A DNA stretch of 64,000 nucleotides from Azospirillum sp. 412522 (GCF_019805165.1 NZ_RWIJ01000003.1:493838-557837); one strand, 5' to 3'. Positions 1 through 11,355 are shown, counted from the first letter of the stretch. Notes: generated by a model from the sequence alone, not told the origin. Translations and numbers: made by a program.

Positions 1-275
1 TCGGCGGACTGTTCCGCCCCTTCCGCCATCTGCGGCTTGACCTCGAACCGCGTGTTCATCCCGAACAGCGTGTCGTAGATCTGGTAGCCGTGATTGCGGA
101 CGGGCTGGCCGCTGGTGACCACCGGATCGATGCCCGAGAGGTTGGAGGCCGGCACGACGCGCAACACGTTCTTCCTGGTCTGGGCGATCGCCGGGGCACT
201 CAGCCCCGCCGACCCCGCCAGCGCCCCTGCCGCCATCGCCGATCCTGCCAGAAACGCACGCCGGGTAACAGTCAT
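1..275 (-). CDS. ABC transporter substrate-binding protein, family 5 (N-terminal part)
   Basis: Only the first 91 residues are in the window; the gene continues past the left edge. The N-terminus has a twin-arginine type signal (TRRAFLAGSAM), an Ala/Gly-rich hydrophobic core and a likely cut after APAIAQ. The mature start, VLRVVPASNLSGIDPVVTSG, is the usual opening of peptide/nickel/opine-type (SBP_bac_5) binding proteins, which capture the ligand in the periplasm. The start is the ATG at 275. The gene lies just before, in transcription order after, the two permeases and the fused ATPase on the same strand, so it is the binding protein of that importer. The ligand cannot be told from this fragment. 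Confidence 0.85.
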   Translation of the reverse strand, partial: MTVTRRAFLAGSAMAAGALAGSAGLSAPAIAQTRKNVLRVVPASNLSGIDPVVTSGQPVRNHGYQIYDTLFGMNTRFEVKPQMAEGAEQSA

Positions 276-308
276 GGCACGAATTCTCCGAGAAAATGGG
301 TTTGCCGG

Positions 309-1178
309 TTACAGCTCGCGCGAGAGGCGCGGATCCAGCAGGTCGCGCAGACCATCGCCGATCAGGTTGATGCTGAGGACGGTCAGCGACAGGAAGACCG
401 CCGGGAAGAAGATGATGTTGGGGAACAGCTGGAAGTAGCTGCGGCCCTCGGAGATGATGCTTCCCCAGGTCGGCACCGACGGCGGCGTACCGGCGCCGAT
501 GAAACTGAGGATCGATTCCGAGATGATGGCCGAACCGCAGATGAAGGTGCCCTGGACGATCAGCGGCGCCAGCGCGTTCGGCGCGATGTGGCGCAGCAGG
601 ATGAGCATCGGCGGGGTGCCGATGGCGATCGCCGCCTCCACATAGGTCTGTTCCCGCAATGTTAGGACGACGGCGCGGACCAGACGGGTCACCCGCGGCG
701 TCTCGGCGATCGCCAGCGCGATGATTACGTTCTCCACGCTGGCGCGTGTCAGGGCGATCAGGGCGATGGCCAGAAGAATGGCCGGGATCGCCATGAAGGC
801 TTCGAGGACGCGCATGAGGACGGCGTCCAGCTGCCGGAAGAAGCCCGTCAGCAGTCCGAGCACCAACCCGCCGAACATGGCGAGCGCCGCCACCGAGAAG
901 CCGACCAGCAGGGAAACCCGCCCGCCATACAGCACCCGGCTGTAAAGCTCCCGGCCCAGCGCGTCCGTTCCGAACCAGTATTGGGCGGACGGAAGCTTCA
1001 GCCGCGCCGCCGGCGCCAGCTTCTGCGGATCGGTGGTCCCGAGCCAGGGGGCCAGCAGCGCCGCGGCGACGATCAGCGCCAGCACCAGGGCGCCGAAGAC
1101 CATCGGGCCGTGATGGCGCAGGAAGAGCCCCCAGGCCGAGCCGACGCGCTCGGGTTCGGGGGAGGTGGCCGGAGCCAT
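309..1178 (-). CDS. ABC transporter permease, DppC/OppC family
   Basis: Inner-membrane permease of 289 residues for a peptide-type importer. It has the family's N-terminal cytoplasmic stretch, a first membrane segment (VFGALVLALIVAAALLAPWL) and five later segments. The EAA coupling loop that docks on the ATPase is visible (YVEAAIAIGTPPMLILLRHI). The start chosen is the ATG at 1178, one base after the stop of the upstream permease gene, which indicates translational coupling. A longer reading frame extends upstream, but it runs through the neighbouring gene and is not credible. The neighbours are a DppB-type permease upstream and the binding protein downstream. The substrate may be a peptide, opine or sugar oligomer; the sequence does not decide. 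Confidence 0.93.
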   Translation of the reverse strand: MAPATSPEPERVGSAWGLFLRHHGPMVFGALVLALIVAAALLAPWLGTTDPQKLAPAARLKLPSAQYWFGTDALGRELYSRVLYGGRVSLLVGFSVAALAMFGGLVLGLLTGFFRQLDAVLMRVLEAFMAIPAILLAIALIALTRASVENVIIALAIAETPRVTRLVRAVVLTLREQTYVEAAIAIGTPPMLILLRHIAPNALAPLIVQGTFICGSAIISESILSFIGAGTPPSVPTWGSIISEGRSYFQLFPNIIFFPAVFLSLTVLSINLIGDGLRDLLDPRLSREL

Positions 1179-1179
1179 T

Positions 1180-2121
<942 letters not shown>

Positions 2122-2176
2122 GGTTTTTCCCTGTTCCTGTTTGGCCGTCGTTCCCTCGGTCGTAAGATGCCGAAGC

Positions 2177-4003
<1,827 letters not shown>

Positions 4004-4314
4004 TAGCTCCTCCTAACCGCTATGCATGATTGCCGGACCGGCAGTTGGACCACCGGAAGCGCAGCACCCGTCCTTGCCGCCGGCGTTGCCCACGCCGGCC
4101 GGTACCAACAATTCCGGAGACACTGCCTTTTTCAGGGCTTGTTTATGGGTCGGTCAGATCAGGCCGACTGAACGTCGTGGCGCCACAATCAACCGGCATC
4201 GCTCTCAAGCACTGACGATAGCAGTGACCAGAGAACGCAGAAAGAACTGTAGGAGTCGAAGTACGTTGCCCGGCGGGCAACACCATCACGGACCGATGCC
4301 GAGTGCCCGGAAAC
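4004..4314. other. Gene-free stretch upstream of the importer operon
   Basis: About 310 bases between the importer operon (leftward) and the 3' end of the chemoreceptor gene. No convincing reading frame was found on either strand. It holds the AGGAGG ribosome site of the fused ATPase gene and an 8-bp perfect hairpin (GCCGGCGT/ACGCCGGC, 4079-4099) that could sit in the leader. The promoter of the importer operon must lie here, but no clear -35/-10 pair was recognised. Confidence 0.5.
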
Positions 4315-6582
4315 TCACCCGGCCCGCATGTGAAGCATCAGGGCATCGACCTCGGAGCCGAGCGTTTCCACCTGCCGGGCGACCGTCGCCGATGCGCCGA
4401 GGACGCGATTGGCGGAGTCACCGGACTCCGTGGCGGCCTGGGTCACCAGATCGATGGTGCGGCGGACATGCTGCGTGCCGGTCGCCGCCTCGACCACGTT
4501 CCGCGCGATCTCCCGCGTCGCGGCGCTCTGCTCCTCCATCGCCGACGCCACGCTCGCGGCAATCCCGTTGATCTCACGGATCGTGCCGGCGATGTTGCGG
4601 ATGGCCTCCACCGCCTCGTCCGTCACCGCCTGCATCGCCTGGATCTGGCCGGCGATCTCGTCGGTTGCACGGGCGCTCTGGGTCGCGAGGTTTTTCACCT
4701 CCTGGGCCACCACGGCAAATCCGCGCCCCGCCTCGCCGGCCCGCGCCGCCTCGATGGTGGCGTTCAGCGCCAGGAGGTTGGTCTGCTTGGCGATCTGGTT
4801 GATCAGCTGGACCACCTCTCCGATCTTCAGCGCGGTCTGCGCCAGACCGTCGACGGTGCGGTCGGTCCGTTCCGCCGCACCGGCGGCCTCGTGGGCGATC
4901 CTGCTCGAAGCGGCCAGCTGCACCCCGATCTCCGCAATCGATCCCGACAACTGTTCGGCGGCGATCGCCACCGCCTTCACGCAGCCCTCCGCCTGTTGCG
5001 AGGACGCCGCGGCGGTCGCCGCTTCGCCCGACGTCGTTTCCGCATTGCCGTTCATGCGCCTGGCGACCTCGCCCATCTCGCCGACCGCCAGACCGACCCG
5101 GTCGAGCACGCTCTTCACCCGCGCTTCGAAGCTCTCCGCCATCTCGATCATCGCCCGGCGGCGTTCCTGGCCGGCACGGGCACGTTCGGATTCGATGCGG
5201 GCGCCGGCCTCGGCGGCCTCGTGGGCGGTGTCGCGAAAGACGATCAGCGCCTTGGCCATTTCGGCAATCTCGTCGTTTCCGCCGCCGGGGATCGCCGCGG
5301 TCAAATCCCCTCCCGCGATCAGCCGCATCGCCTTCGTCAGCATGTCGAGCCGCCGCACGATCATGCGGCCCACCACGATCCAGGCCAGCAGTCCCGCGGC
5401 CACGAGGCTGGCGGCGGCAAACCCCGCCAGCATCCAGCGGCCGGCGACGATCGCCGACATGGCGTCCCCGGCCGCGTCGTCCGCCTCCCGTTTCATGGTC
5501 GCGATCTGCCGATTGACCGCCAGGGCGAATTGCCGTGCCGCCTCCCGGTTTTCAGCCAGAACGGTGAAAAGCTCGTGCTCGGACGCCGCAAGCTCGGCCT
5601 TGCGCATGTCGAACAGGTTCCGCTCTCCGGCGCCGAATGCGACGACCGCCTCGAATGCCTTGGCAAGTTCGGCGTTCTCACCGTCACGGCCGATCATCGC
5701 GAAGATCGAGGTGACGGCGAAGACCGATTTCCTGAGAGACCCCGCCAGCGCGTCGATCCGGTTTGCCGTCAGCCCTTGTGCGGCCTCGCTCAGGGTTCCG
5801 GCGACGACATTTCCGTAGGCGGCAAGATCGAGATAGGCACGGAAGCGCCGCAGCCCGCTCCCCGAAAGCTCGTCCACCATATCCTTCGATCGTTGGCGCA
5901 TTGAACGCGCTACCCGGTCGATTTCGGCTTTCGGGTCGGCGACGTGGCCATCGATAGGATCGAGCCCGGCGGCGACCCGGTCCAGCTCGTCCAGATCCTT
6001 CTCGTTGGCGGCTCCCAGCGTGCCGCCGAGATCCCTGAGCCGATTGCCCGTCCCTTCGACCAGCGGACGCAGCTTGGCGACGAAGGCGGAATGCTGCCGC
6101 GACAGCTCGACTGCAGCGGCCTCCCGCTTGGTGCGAAGCTCGATCCGGCGCGCGGCGGCGGCCCTTTCGGCATCGAGGGTTTCGATCAACCGCGTCGCCT
6201 GCCGGGTGACCTCCTGGACATTCGCGTCGTCCGGCCGTTTCCGGGCAAGGCTGCCGACCAGGGCCAGCAGCGACTGCCCACGCGCCTCGATGTCGTTGTA
6301 GGCAGCCGTCAGGGTCTCCTGGCTGTCGGCGCCGGCGAGCGTGGGCGCCGCCACGGCGATCGCGCCGCTTTCCCGCGACAGTTGCTCCGCCAGTTCCATC
6401 CCGGGCAGGCTGGTGCCGACGATACGCTCCAACGGCCCCTGGACCGCGGCGAAAGACAGAAACCCGACGCCACCGGCGGCGATCGTCAACCCTGACATAC
6501 AGGCGAACGCCAGAAGCAACTTCGTTCCCACACGAAAGCGCCGATCACGCGAACCGACTGCCCATCCGGCGTTCTGGTTCAT
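4315..6582 (-). CDS. Methyl-accepting chemotaxis protein
   Basis: A 755-residue chemoreceptor. Membrane segment 1 is at about residues 21-47 and segment 2 at 383-404, enclosing an unusually long (about 335 residues), largely helical, charged periplasmic region that resembles HBM or TorS-type helical sensor domains. A HAMP linker follows (about 405-455) and then the signalling domain, whose conserved hairpin tip ([20 protein letters not shown] and [13 protein letters not shown]) contacts CheA/CheW. The start is the ATG at 6582, with GGGAG nine bases upstream; a longer frame into AT-rich DNA is rejected. No C-terminal CheR/CheB pentapeptide is present (it ends LMLHMRAG). It stands alone without chemotaxis genes nearby. 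The ligand is unknown. Confidence 0.93.
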   Translation of the reverse strand: MNQNAGWAVGSRDRRFRVGTKLLLAFACMSGLTIAAGGVGFLSFAAVQGPLERIVGTSLPGMELAEQLSRESGAIAVAAPTLAGADSQETLTAAYNDIEARGQSLLALVGSLARKRPDDANVQEVTRQATRLIETLDAERAAAARRIELRTKREAAAVELSRQHSAFVAKLRPLVEGTGNRLRDLGGTLGAANEKDLDELDRVAAGLDPIDGHVADPKAEIDRVARSMRQRSKDMVDELSGSGLRRFRAYLDLAAYGNVVAGTLSEAAQGLTANRIDALAGSLRKSVFAVTSIFAMIGRDGENAELAKAFEAVVAFGAGERNLFDMRKAELAASEHELFTVLAENREAARQFALAVNRQIATMKREADDAAGDAMSAIVAGRWMLAGFAAASLVAAGLLAWIVVGRMIVRRLDMLTKAMRLIAGGDLTAAIPGGGNDEIAEMAKALIVFRDTAHEAAEAGARIESERARAGQERRRAMIEMAESFEARVKSVLDRVGLAVGEMGEVARRMNGNAETTSGEAATAAASSQQAEGCVKAVAIAAEQLSGSIAEIGVQLAASSRIAHEAAGAAERTDRTVDGLAQTALKIGEVVQLINQIAKQTNLLALNATIEAARAGEAGRGFAVVAQEVKNLATQSARATDEIAGQIQAMQAVTDEAVEAIRNIAGTIREINGIAASVASAMEEQSAATREIARNVVEAATGTQHVRRTIDLVTQAATESGDSANRVLGASATVARQVETLGSEVDALMLHMRAG

Positions 6583-6833
6583 TGACACCAACTCCCTTGC
6601 TGTCGGTATGGTGAGCAGATGCGATTCACAAAACTGTCTTTGGGAGATTCGATGAATTCCTGTGTTGACCGCTATAAAATACAGCACAGTTCTCCAAATA
6701 ATTGGCAAAAATTGCAAATTTATGCTTTGCAAGCCATTTTTGTTTTTCAATTACAGCGATTAAAATCTGTCAGTTATTTTGAAATTGCCGCTCAATTTCT
6801 GCATTGAGCAAGAAGAAGACTAACAGATAGCCC

Positions 6834-6856
6834 AGAAAATAAGGCGTCTATTTTCT
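6834..6856. repeat. 8-bp inverted repeat in AT-rich gap
   Basis: AGAAAATA and TATTTTCT are perfect inverse complements separated by AGGCGTC. It is about 250 bases upstream of the chemoreceptor start. It could be a regulator site or a small hairpin; no family was recognised. Confidence 0.45.
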
Positions 6857-6987
6857 CTTCCGAAGCATTGCCTTTGGGGCAACGCCCGATAGGGCCGGCA
6901 TGCGGATTGCCGGGACAACCGGCGGCCGGGGCGTCGGCGGAACGGTCGCCAGCCATCCACCCACACTTCAACATTGCACCTGCCCAG

Positions 6988-6996
6988 TTATCCACA
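6988..6996. promoter_or_regulatory. DnaA-box-like nonamer
   Basis: TTATCCACA matches the strict consensus DnaA box and is followed by about 55 bases of strongly A/T-rich sequence. Only a single copy was seen, so an origin is not supported; a chance match or a regulatory DnaA site is more likely. Confidence 0.3.
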
Positions 6997-7071
6997 ATTC
7001 GTTTTATTTAATTTTGTCTTCTGAATTTATAAATTTTATTGTTCTATAATGGACGCTGCTCTTGAGAGACT

Positions 7072-7485
7072 GTGAAGCGATGCCAGACATATTTGTTTGC
7101 AAAGGATCCCGCGCAGGCTGATGCCGCCTATGCGGCTGCGTCGATCCAGGCGCGCGAGACCGCTGGTCTGCTGGGGATCGAGCCGTCGGTCCGGACCGAT
7201 CCCAGCGACCGGGACTGTGGGCTATGGAGCGGACGCAGCCTGCAGGAGTTGGAGCGAACCGACCCGGACGGTCTTCTGGCCTTGATGTCCGATCCCGGCT
7301 TTGCTCCGCCGGCCGGAGAGTCCGTACCCGATGGGGCCGGCCGGATCAGGCGCCGTTCGGCCAGAACCCCGAAGCCGGATGACATCACGGCGACAGCCTT
7401 CTTTTTGTCCGGCGAGGCGGGCTTCATCACCGGCCAGACGATCCATGTCGACGGCGGGGCTTCGATCGGAAAGGCTGGGTTCTGA
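7072..7485 (+). pseudogene. Chimeric reading frame: histidine-phosphatase fragment joined to SDR C-terminus
   Basis: An open frame of 137 codons made from parts of two unrelated enzymes. Residues about 25-88 resemble the middle of a histidine-phosphatase (phosphoglycerate-mutase-like) protein: ARETAGLLGIEP, DCGLWSGRSLQELE, PAGESVPD. The N-terminal RHG motif of that family is missing. Residues about 98-137 are the last part of a short-chain dehydrogenase: ATAFFLSGEAGFITGQ then TIHVDGGASIGKAGF. Neither half keeps its catalytic core, so this is read as two gene remnants fused by a deletion near 7360 rather than a working enzyme. A TATAAT hexamer lies 22 bases upstream, so transcription is possible. 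The family matches are from memory of conserved motifs. Confidence 0.6.
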
Positions 7486-7486
7486 A

Positions 7487-7675
7487 CAAGCGGTGCGGCG
7501 GGAGCTGGAGGACTGGATGCTGCCGCCGACCGACCGGTGGGCGATGTTCCCCACCGGCCGGCTGGCCAACACCAAGGCCCGCGCCTTCGCGGATTTCATC
7601 GAGAGCATCCTGAACGGCGACGGCTTGCCGGTCCCGGACTCAATCACCGACGGATGCCCTTCCAACTCGGCATAG
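7487..7675 (+). pseudogene. LysR-type regulator C-terminal remnant
   Basis: In another frame directly after the SDR remnant, about 45 codons read EDWMLPPTDRWAMFPTGRLA then TKARAFADFIESIL. This is the typical end of a LysR-family effector-binding domain (LEDW..PP......P.GR....ARAF.DF). The DNA-binding domain and most of the effector domain are absent, and there is no separate start site. It continues the run of truncated gene ends begun at 7072. Confidence 0.55.
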
Positions 7676-7788
7676 GCAGCTCGACGATGCCGACAGCCGC
7701 TTCGAAAAGGGGATGGGCGCGGCGATCGCAACCTTGTCCTTTTAGTGACTGACCAAACCGTGTGCCTGCGCGGAACCACCGGTGCGCT

Positions 7789-8424
7789 TCACCATCTCAG
7801 GAACCGACGTCCGGCGAGACAGCCTGCAACCCCCATGAGGAGGACAGCGGCGGAATACCAAGCCGCCAAGAAAAGCGGACTGTCGTCGGGGCAGTGCAAC
7901 GCATAGAAGGTGGCCGCGATGCCGCCCGCTGCCAGACCGGCGAACCCACCCGCCAGCGCCGGCCGCTCCGGAGCGCCCCGCCGCATCACGGTGATCAGGA
8001 GGACAAGCGGCCCGAAGGCCATCAGAGGGATCAGGCCCAGGCAGAAGCCGGCGTTGGCGCCGACGAGGCGCGACTGCCAAAGGCTCGCCGGGACCTGATG
8101 AAGCTCCAGCGCGACCGCAGTCGCCAGCAGGACCGGAACGGCGCCAAGCACCAGCCGCCAACCGCCAGCCGCCATTCCCGGCCGGCTGAGGCGCAGGGCG
8201 ACGCCCAGGGCGCCCAGGGCCAACGGTATCGTCGCGACGAACTTGAACAGGAACCGTGCGCTCTCCGCCGCCAGTCCAATGTCCGGCCGGACCCCGATCA
8301 CGGCGAGGAAGACGACGCCGGCAACGAGAATGCTCAGCAGGGTCGCCGCCAGGAAGACCGTACCGAAGCCGAAACGCGGCGGCGGGTCGAGCGCCAGCCG
8401 GTCGATCAAATCCTCCGTCCTCAT
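7789..8424 (-). CDS. nrsF: Anti-sigma factor NrsF family (DUF1109)
   Basis: Integral membrane protein of 211 residues with about six hydrophobic segments and a short charged N-terminus (MRTEDLIDRLALDPPP), the hallmark of DUF1109/NrsF proteins. These hold an ECF sigma factor at the membrane and release it on stress. Its ATG at 8424 overlaps the stop of the sigma gene as ATGA, so the two are translationally coupled. The cysteine in CPDDSP near the C-terminus may correspond to the conserved cysteine used for signalling in the Caulobacter homologue. Pairing with an ECF sigma factor makes the assignment solid. Confidence 0.88.
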   Translation of the reverse strand: MRTEDLIDRLALDPPPRFGFGTVFLAATLLSILVAGVVFLAVIGVRPDIGLAAESARFLFKFVATIPLALGALGVALRLSRPGMAAGGWRLVLGAVPVLLATAVALELHQVPASLWQSRLVGANAGFCLGLIPLMAFGPLVLLITVMRRGAPERPALAGGFAGLAAGGIAATFYALHCPDDSPLFLAAWYSAAVLLMGVAGCLAGRRFLRW

Positions 8425-8978
8425 GTCGACTGGATCCGGCACAGTTGCGCCAGGGACTTCAGCGCCCGGTGCAGCGCGACGCGGACCGCGCCCTCGGTCA
8501 TCTTGAAGCGGCTGGCGGTTTCGCGGATGCTGTCGCCATCGATCGAGATCGAGCGGACGATGTCCTGCTGGCGCCGCTTCAGGGTCGCCAGATGGCTGTC
8601 GATGTCCAACTGCGTCAAGCCCCCGGACTGCTCCTCGGCCGCTAACGTGTCCATGACGTCCTCGATCGGCACATTCGTCCGCCGGCCCCTCCGGCGCAGC
8701 GCATCGATGATCTTATTGCGGACGATCGCCCCGATCCAGGGACCGATCGGCCGTGACGAATCCCAGCTCCCACGCTTGAGATGGATCGCCAGCAGAACCT
8801 CCTGCACGATGTCCTCGGTCTCGCTGTCCGGCGCCCCCAGCGTCCGGCAGCGTGACCGCGCCATCGCCCGCAGATGCGGAGTGACGCAAAGCAGGAACTG
8901 GCGGTAGGCACCGGAATCGCCTGCCAGCGCCATGCGCATCAGCTCCGCCCATTCCTGCTCCAATCCCTGGTCCCACAT
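8421..8978 (-). CDS. sigF: ECF sigma factor, SigF-like
   Basis: RNA polymerase sigma factor of 185 residues with region 2 (SETEDIVQEVLLAIHLKRGS and GPWIGAIVRNKIIDALRRR) and region 4 (SIRETASRFKMTEGAVRVAL, a helix-turn-helix for the -35 element). No region 3 is present, as expected for ECF sigma factors. It is coupled by ATGA to an NrsF-type anti-sigma gene, the arrangement known for SigF of Caulobacter, which responds to oxidative and heavy-metal stress. The cytochrome b and molybdopterin oxidoreductase genes at 9898-11355 are a plausible regulon member, since a YedY-like protein belongs to the Caulobacter SigF regulon. Confidence 0.9.
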   Translation of the reverse strand: MWDQGLEQEWAELMRMALAGDSGAYRQFLLCVTPHLRAMARSRCRTLGAPDSETEDIVQEVLLAIHLKRGSWDSSRPIGPWIGAIVRNKIIDALRRRGRRTNVPIEDVMDTLAAEEQSGGLTQLDIDSHLATLKRRQQDIVRSISIDGDSIRETASRFKMTEGAVRVALHRALKSLAQLCRIQST

Positions 8979-9292
8979 GCTCCTCCCCCGGTCCGGATGC
9001 GATGACGGTCAGGCCAAGGCTTCATTCTATTGCACCCGATCCGAATCGCGAAATCACCGTCGGTCACAAAGGCGTGATCGGCAAAAAGCCGGCCTGCGCG
9101 GCCATCCGGCGCCCGGCGCCCGTGTGTTCCGCCCGCACAGGGTCTGTAACGAACCCGTGCTTCGCGCCGTAAGGACATGAAGGGGATATTCCCGGCCAGG
9201 ATGGACCGGTCTCCCCGCACCAGGGAACGCGGAGATCGGGAATGCCGACTGGAAACATCCATGGCGCACGGCGCAACGGGAAACACCCGTTC
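8979..9292. other. Gene-free stretch upstream of sigF
   Basis: 314 bases between the 3' end of the PRC-barrel-like gene and the sigma gene, both leftward. No supported gene was found. It must hold the sigF promoter. A GTAACG hexamer on the plus strand at 9146 is followed, 18 bases later, by TAAGG at 9170; the same pair with the same spacing recurs at 9857-9885 in front of the cytochrome gene. Confidence 0.45.
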
Positions 9293-9778
9293 TCAACGGC
9301 GGGAGATGGCGATGCGGATGATGTCGTCGTCGGCGATCACGGCGCCGTCCGCCTCTTTCCAGCTGGGAAGCGAGGGGAAATCCTTTCTGGGAATGTCCAG
9401 GACATTCAAGTGCCGCGCGAGGATCGCCACCGTCTCGATGGGGATGCCGACCAGACGCCCACCGTGCCCGAACCAGTCGTCGCACCGCGACACCAGCACA
9501 ATCCTGCCGTCCGGCATCCGCACCACCTCCGTCACATGGCCAAGCGTACGATCGTCCTCGTCAAGCAGGGGAAGTCCCCGCAGATCGCCGACCCGGACTT
9601 TCTGCGGGAAGCGCCGCTTCATCCGCTCCTCCGGCGTCAAGCTGTCCGTCTCGGGCTGCGGCTGGGTGTGGGCTCCCCCCTCCGCTCGCCTGGGCTTGGC
9701 ATCGTCGGCATGGGCCGGGCTTCGGATCAGGCCCAGCGTCATCGCAGCGAGGAAAAGGACCGTTGTTGCGGATTTCAT
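9293..9778 (-). CDS. Secreted PRC-barrel-like protein
   Basis: A 161-residue protein with a clear signal peptide (MKSATTVLFLAAMTLGLIRS, cleavage near AHA-DD), a charged linker, and a C-terminal half (about residues 60-150) that resembles a PRC-barrel: KVRVGDLRGLPLLDEDDRTL followed by GHVTEVVRMPDGRIVLVSR. Secreted PRC-barrel proteins occur widely in alphaproteobacteria, but their role is poorly defined. It lies between sigF and the divergent cytochrome gene, so it may belong to the same stress response. The assignment rests on fold-like motifs only. Confidence 0.65.
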   Translation of the reverse strand: MKSATTVLFLAAMTLGLIRSPAHADDAKPRRAEGGAHTQPQPETDSLTPEERMKRRFPQKVRVGDLRGLPLLDEDDRTLGHVTEVVRMPDGRIVLVSRCDDWFGHGGRLVGIPIETVAILARHLNVLDIPRKDFPSLPSWKEADGAVIADDDIIRIAISRR

Positions 9779-9856
9779 GGTAATTCCTCGTGTGGAATCG
9801 GAAAGATTGAATGGATATATAGTTCAACTGATGGAAATCTTCAATATATTTTTTAA

Positions 9857-9885
9857 GTAACGGAATATTTCTCATGAGAATAAGG
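9857..9885 (+). promoter_or_regulatory. Candidate SigF-type promoter before the cytochrome b gene
   Basis: GTAACG at 9857-9862 resembles the GTAAC -35 element reported for SigF promoters. The expected -10 region falls at about 9879 (AATAAGG), 13-19 bases before the cytochrome b start at 9898. The -10 match is poor and overlaps the ribosome site, so this is tentative. Confidence 0.35.
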
Positions 9886-9897
9886 AGAATATTGGAA

Positions 9898-10551
9898 ATG
9901 AAATCTTCCAAAATCATGCATCCTATTGCCGTCAGGCTGATGCATTGGACGAACGCGGTGGCGATGATCCTCATGATCATGAGCGGATGGAAAATCTACA
10001 ACGACGAGGTTCTGTTCGGCTTCCTGCATTTCCCCGAGGAGATCGTGCTGGGCATATGGGCGCAGCATGCCCTGCAATGGCATTTCCTGGGCATGTGGAT
10101 CCTGGTGCTGAACGGGCTCGCCTATCTGACCTACGGCATCCTGTCCGGCCGGTTCCGCCGGCTGTTCTTCCCCATATCGCCGACCGAGGTGGTCCGCGAG
10201 GCCGTGGCGGCCTTGAGATTCCGGCTCAAGCACGCCGACCTCACCCACTACAACGCCGTTCAGAAGAGTCTCTATGTCGGCGTGATCCTCGTGGTGGCGC
10301 TTCAGGCCGTTTCCGGCCTCGCCATCTGGAAACCGGTGCAATTCTCTTTCCTCGTATCGCTCTTCTACGACTTCCAGGGTGCGCGTCTGGCCCATTTCGC
10401 CGGAATGACGGCCATCGTGCTGTTCGTTCTGGTCCATGTCTCGCTGGCCATCCTGGTGCCGCGGACCCTTCTCGGCATGCTGACCGGCGGGCCGCGCCTC
10501 GATGCCGGCCGGGAGACACCGATGACGCCCTCCCAAGCCTCGAACCCGTGA
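9898..10551 (+). CDS. Cytochrome b/b6-domain (b561-type) membrane protein
   Basis: A 217-residue membrane cytochrome with four or five hydrophobic segments and conserved haem-ligand histidines: H16 in RLMHW, H57/H62 in QHALQWHFLGM, H166 in RLAHFAGM and H180 in LVHVSLA. The family passes electrons from quinol to a partner enzyme. The start is the ATG at 9898 with AAGGAG ten bases upstream; a slightly longer frame from 9874 lacks a ribosome site. The molybdopterin oxidoreductase gene follows after 12 bases. The two therefore very probably form one complex, with this protein as membrane anchor and electron carrier. Confidence 0.9.
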   Translation: MKSSKIMHPIAVRLMHWTNAVAMILMIMSGWKIYNDEVLFGFLHFPEEIVLGIWAQHALQWHFLGMWILVLNGLAYLTYGILSGRFRRLFFPISPTEVVREAVAALRFRLKHADLTHYNAVQKSLYVGVILVVALQAVSGLAIWKPVQFSFLVSLFYDFQGARLAHFAGMTAIVLFVLVHVSLAILVPRTLLGMLTGGPRLDAGRETPMTPSQASNP

Positions 10552-10563
10552 CGGATACCGACC

Positions 10564-11355
10564 ATGCCCCTGCGCCGCCCGTTCACCTCACTCTTCCGGC
10601 CGCAACGCGGACCGGACCAGACCGTCCTCACCGAACACCGTCAGCTCATCGAGACGATCGACCGCCGCAAGCTGCTGCGCGGCACCCTCAGCCTCGGCGC
10701 CCTGACGATGCTGACGGGCTGCAACATCTCCGACCGTGACGCCGTCCAAACAATTCTCCGGGCGGTGTCCGGCTTCAACGACGGGGTCCAGGCCCTGCTG
10801 TTCGATCCGAACAAGCTGGCACCGACCTACCCGGCGTCCCAGGTGGTGAAGCCACCACGCTTCAACGCCTATTACGAGATCGAGGACCTGAAGCCGGTCG
10901 ATATCGGCGGCTGGACCCTGGAGCTGAGCGGCCTGATCGCCGACAAGCGGCCCTGGAGCCTGGAGCGGATCTACGCCCTGCCGGAGCAGGAGGAGATCAT
11001 CAAGCACATCTGCGTCGAAGGCTGGGATTACATCGGCCAGTGGTCGGGGCCCAACCTCCGCGACTTCCTCACGAGAGTGGGGGCGGACCTGAGCGCCAAA
11101 TACGTCGTCTTCCACGGGAACGACGATTACATGGAGAGCATCGACATGCCCTCGGCGCTGCACCCCCAGACCATCCTGGCCACCAAATACGCGGGCGAGC
11201 CGATCACCGATCCCTTCGGCTTTCCTCTGCGCCTGCGCACGGCGGTGAAGCTCGGCTTCAAGAACCCGAAATGGATCCGGGCCATCGAGGTCACCAACAG
11301 CTACTCGCCCGGTTTCTGGGAGAAGCAGGGCTTCAACTGGTTCAGCGGGCTTTGA
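10564..11355 (+). CDS. Molybdopterin-dependent oxidoreductase (sulfite-oxidase/MsrP-like fold)
   Basis: A 263-residue exported protein. A twin-arginine motif (DRRKLLRG, R34-R35) is followed by a hydrophobic stretch and a lipobox-like LTGC (C53), so it may be a Tat-exported lipoprotein. The Oxidored_molyb domain follows; Cys150 in IIKHICVEGWDYIGQWSG is the expected molybdenum ligand. Related enzymes oxidise sulfite or reduce methionine sulfoxide in the periplasm. With the cytochrome b partner upstream it probably takes electrons from, or gives them to, the quinone pool. The substrate is not decided by the sequence. Location near sigF suggests a stress-repair role. Confidence 0.9.
   Translation: MPLRRPFTSLFRPQRGPDQTVLTEHRQLIETIDRRKLLRGTLSLGALTMLTGCNISDRDAVQTILRAVSGFNDGVQALLFDPNKLAPTYPASQVVKPPRFNAYYEIEDLKPVDIGGWTLELSGLIADKRPWSLERIYALPEQEEIIKHICVEGWDYIGQWSGPNLRDFLTRVGADLSAKYVVFHGNDDYMESIDMPSALHPQTILATKYAGEPITDPFGFPLRLRTAVKLGFKNPKWIRAIEVTNSYSPGFWEKQGFNWFSGL

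Larger units (their letters stand above)
6583..7071. other. AT-rich gene-free stretch
   Basis: About 490 bases, clearly richer in A and T than the rest of the window. No credible gene was found. It holds the upstream region of the chemoreceptor gene, an 8-bp perfect inverted repeat (AGAAAATA/TATTTTCT, 6834-6856), one exact DnaA-box nonamer TTATCCACA at 6988-6996, a run of A/T from about 7000 to 7050, and a TATAAT hexamer at 7045-7050 just before the chimeric reading frame. The composition suggests non-coding or acquired DNA. Confidence 0.5.

Noticed and set aside
4303-5904. Long open frames opposite the chemoreceptor gene
   Set aside because: High-GC antisense frames; composition (His/Arg/Gly-rich) and no ribosome site show they are shadows of the real gene.
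6583-6750. N-terminal extension of the chemoreceptor
   Set aside because: It lies in AT-rich DNA, has unrelated composition, and the internal ATG at 6582 has a good ribosome site just before the first membrane segment.
6988-6996. Replication origin
   Set aside because: Only one DnaA box, no dnaA, repABC or parAB gene nearby.
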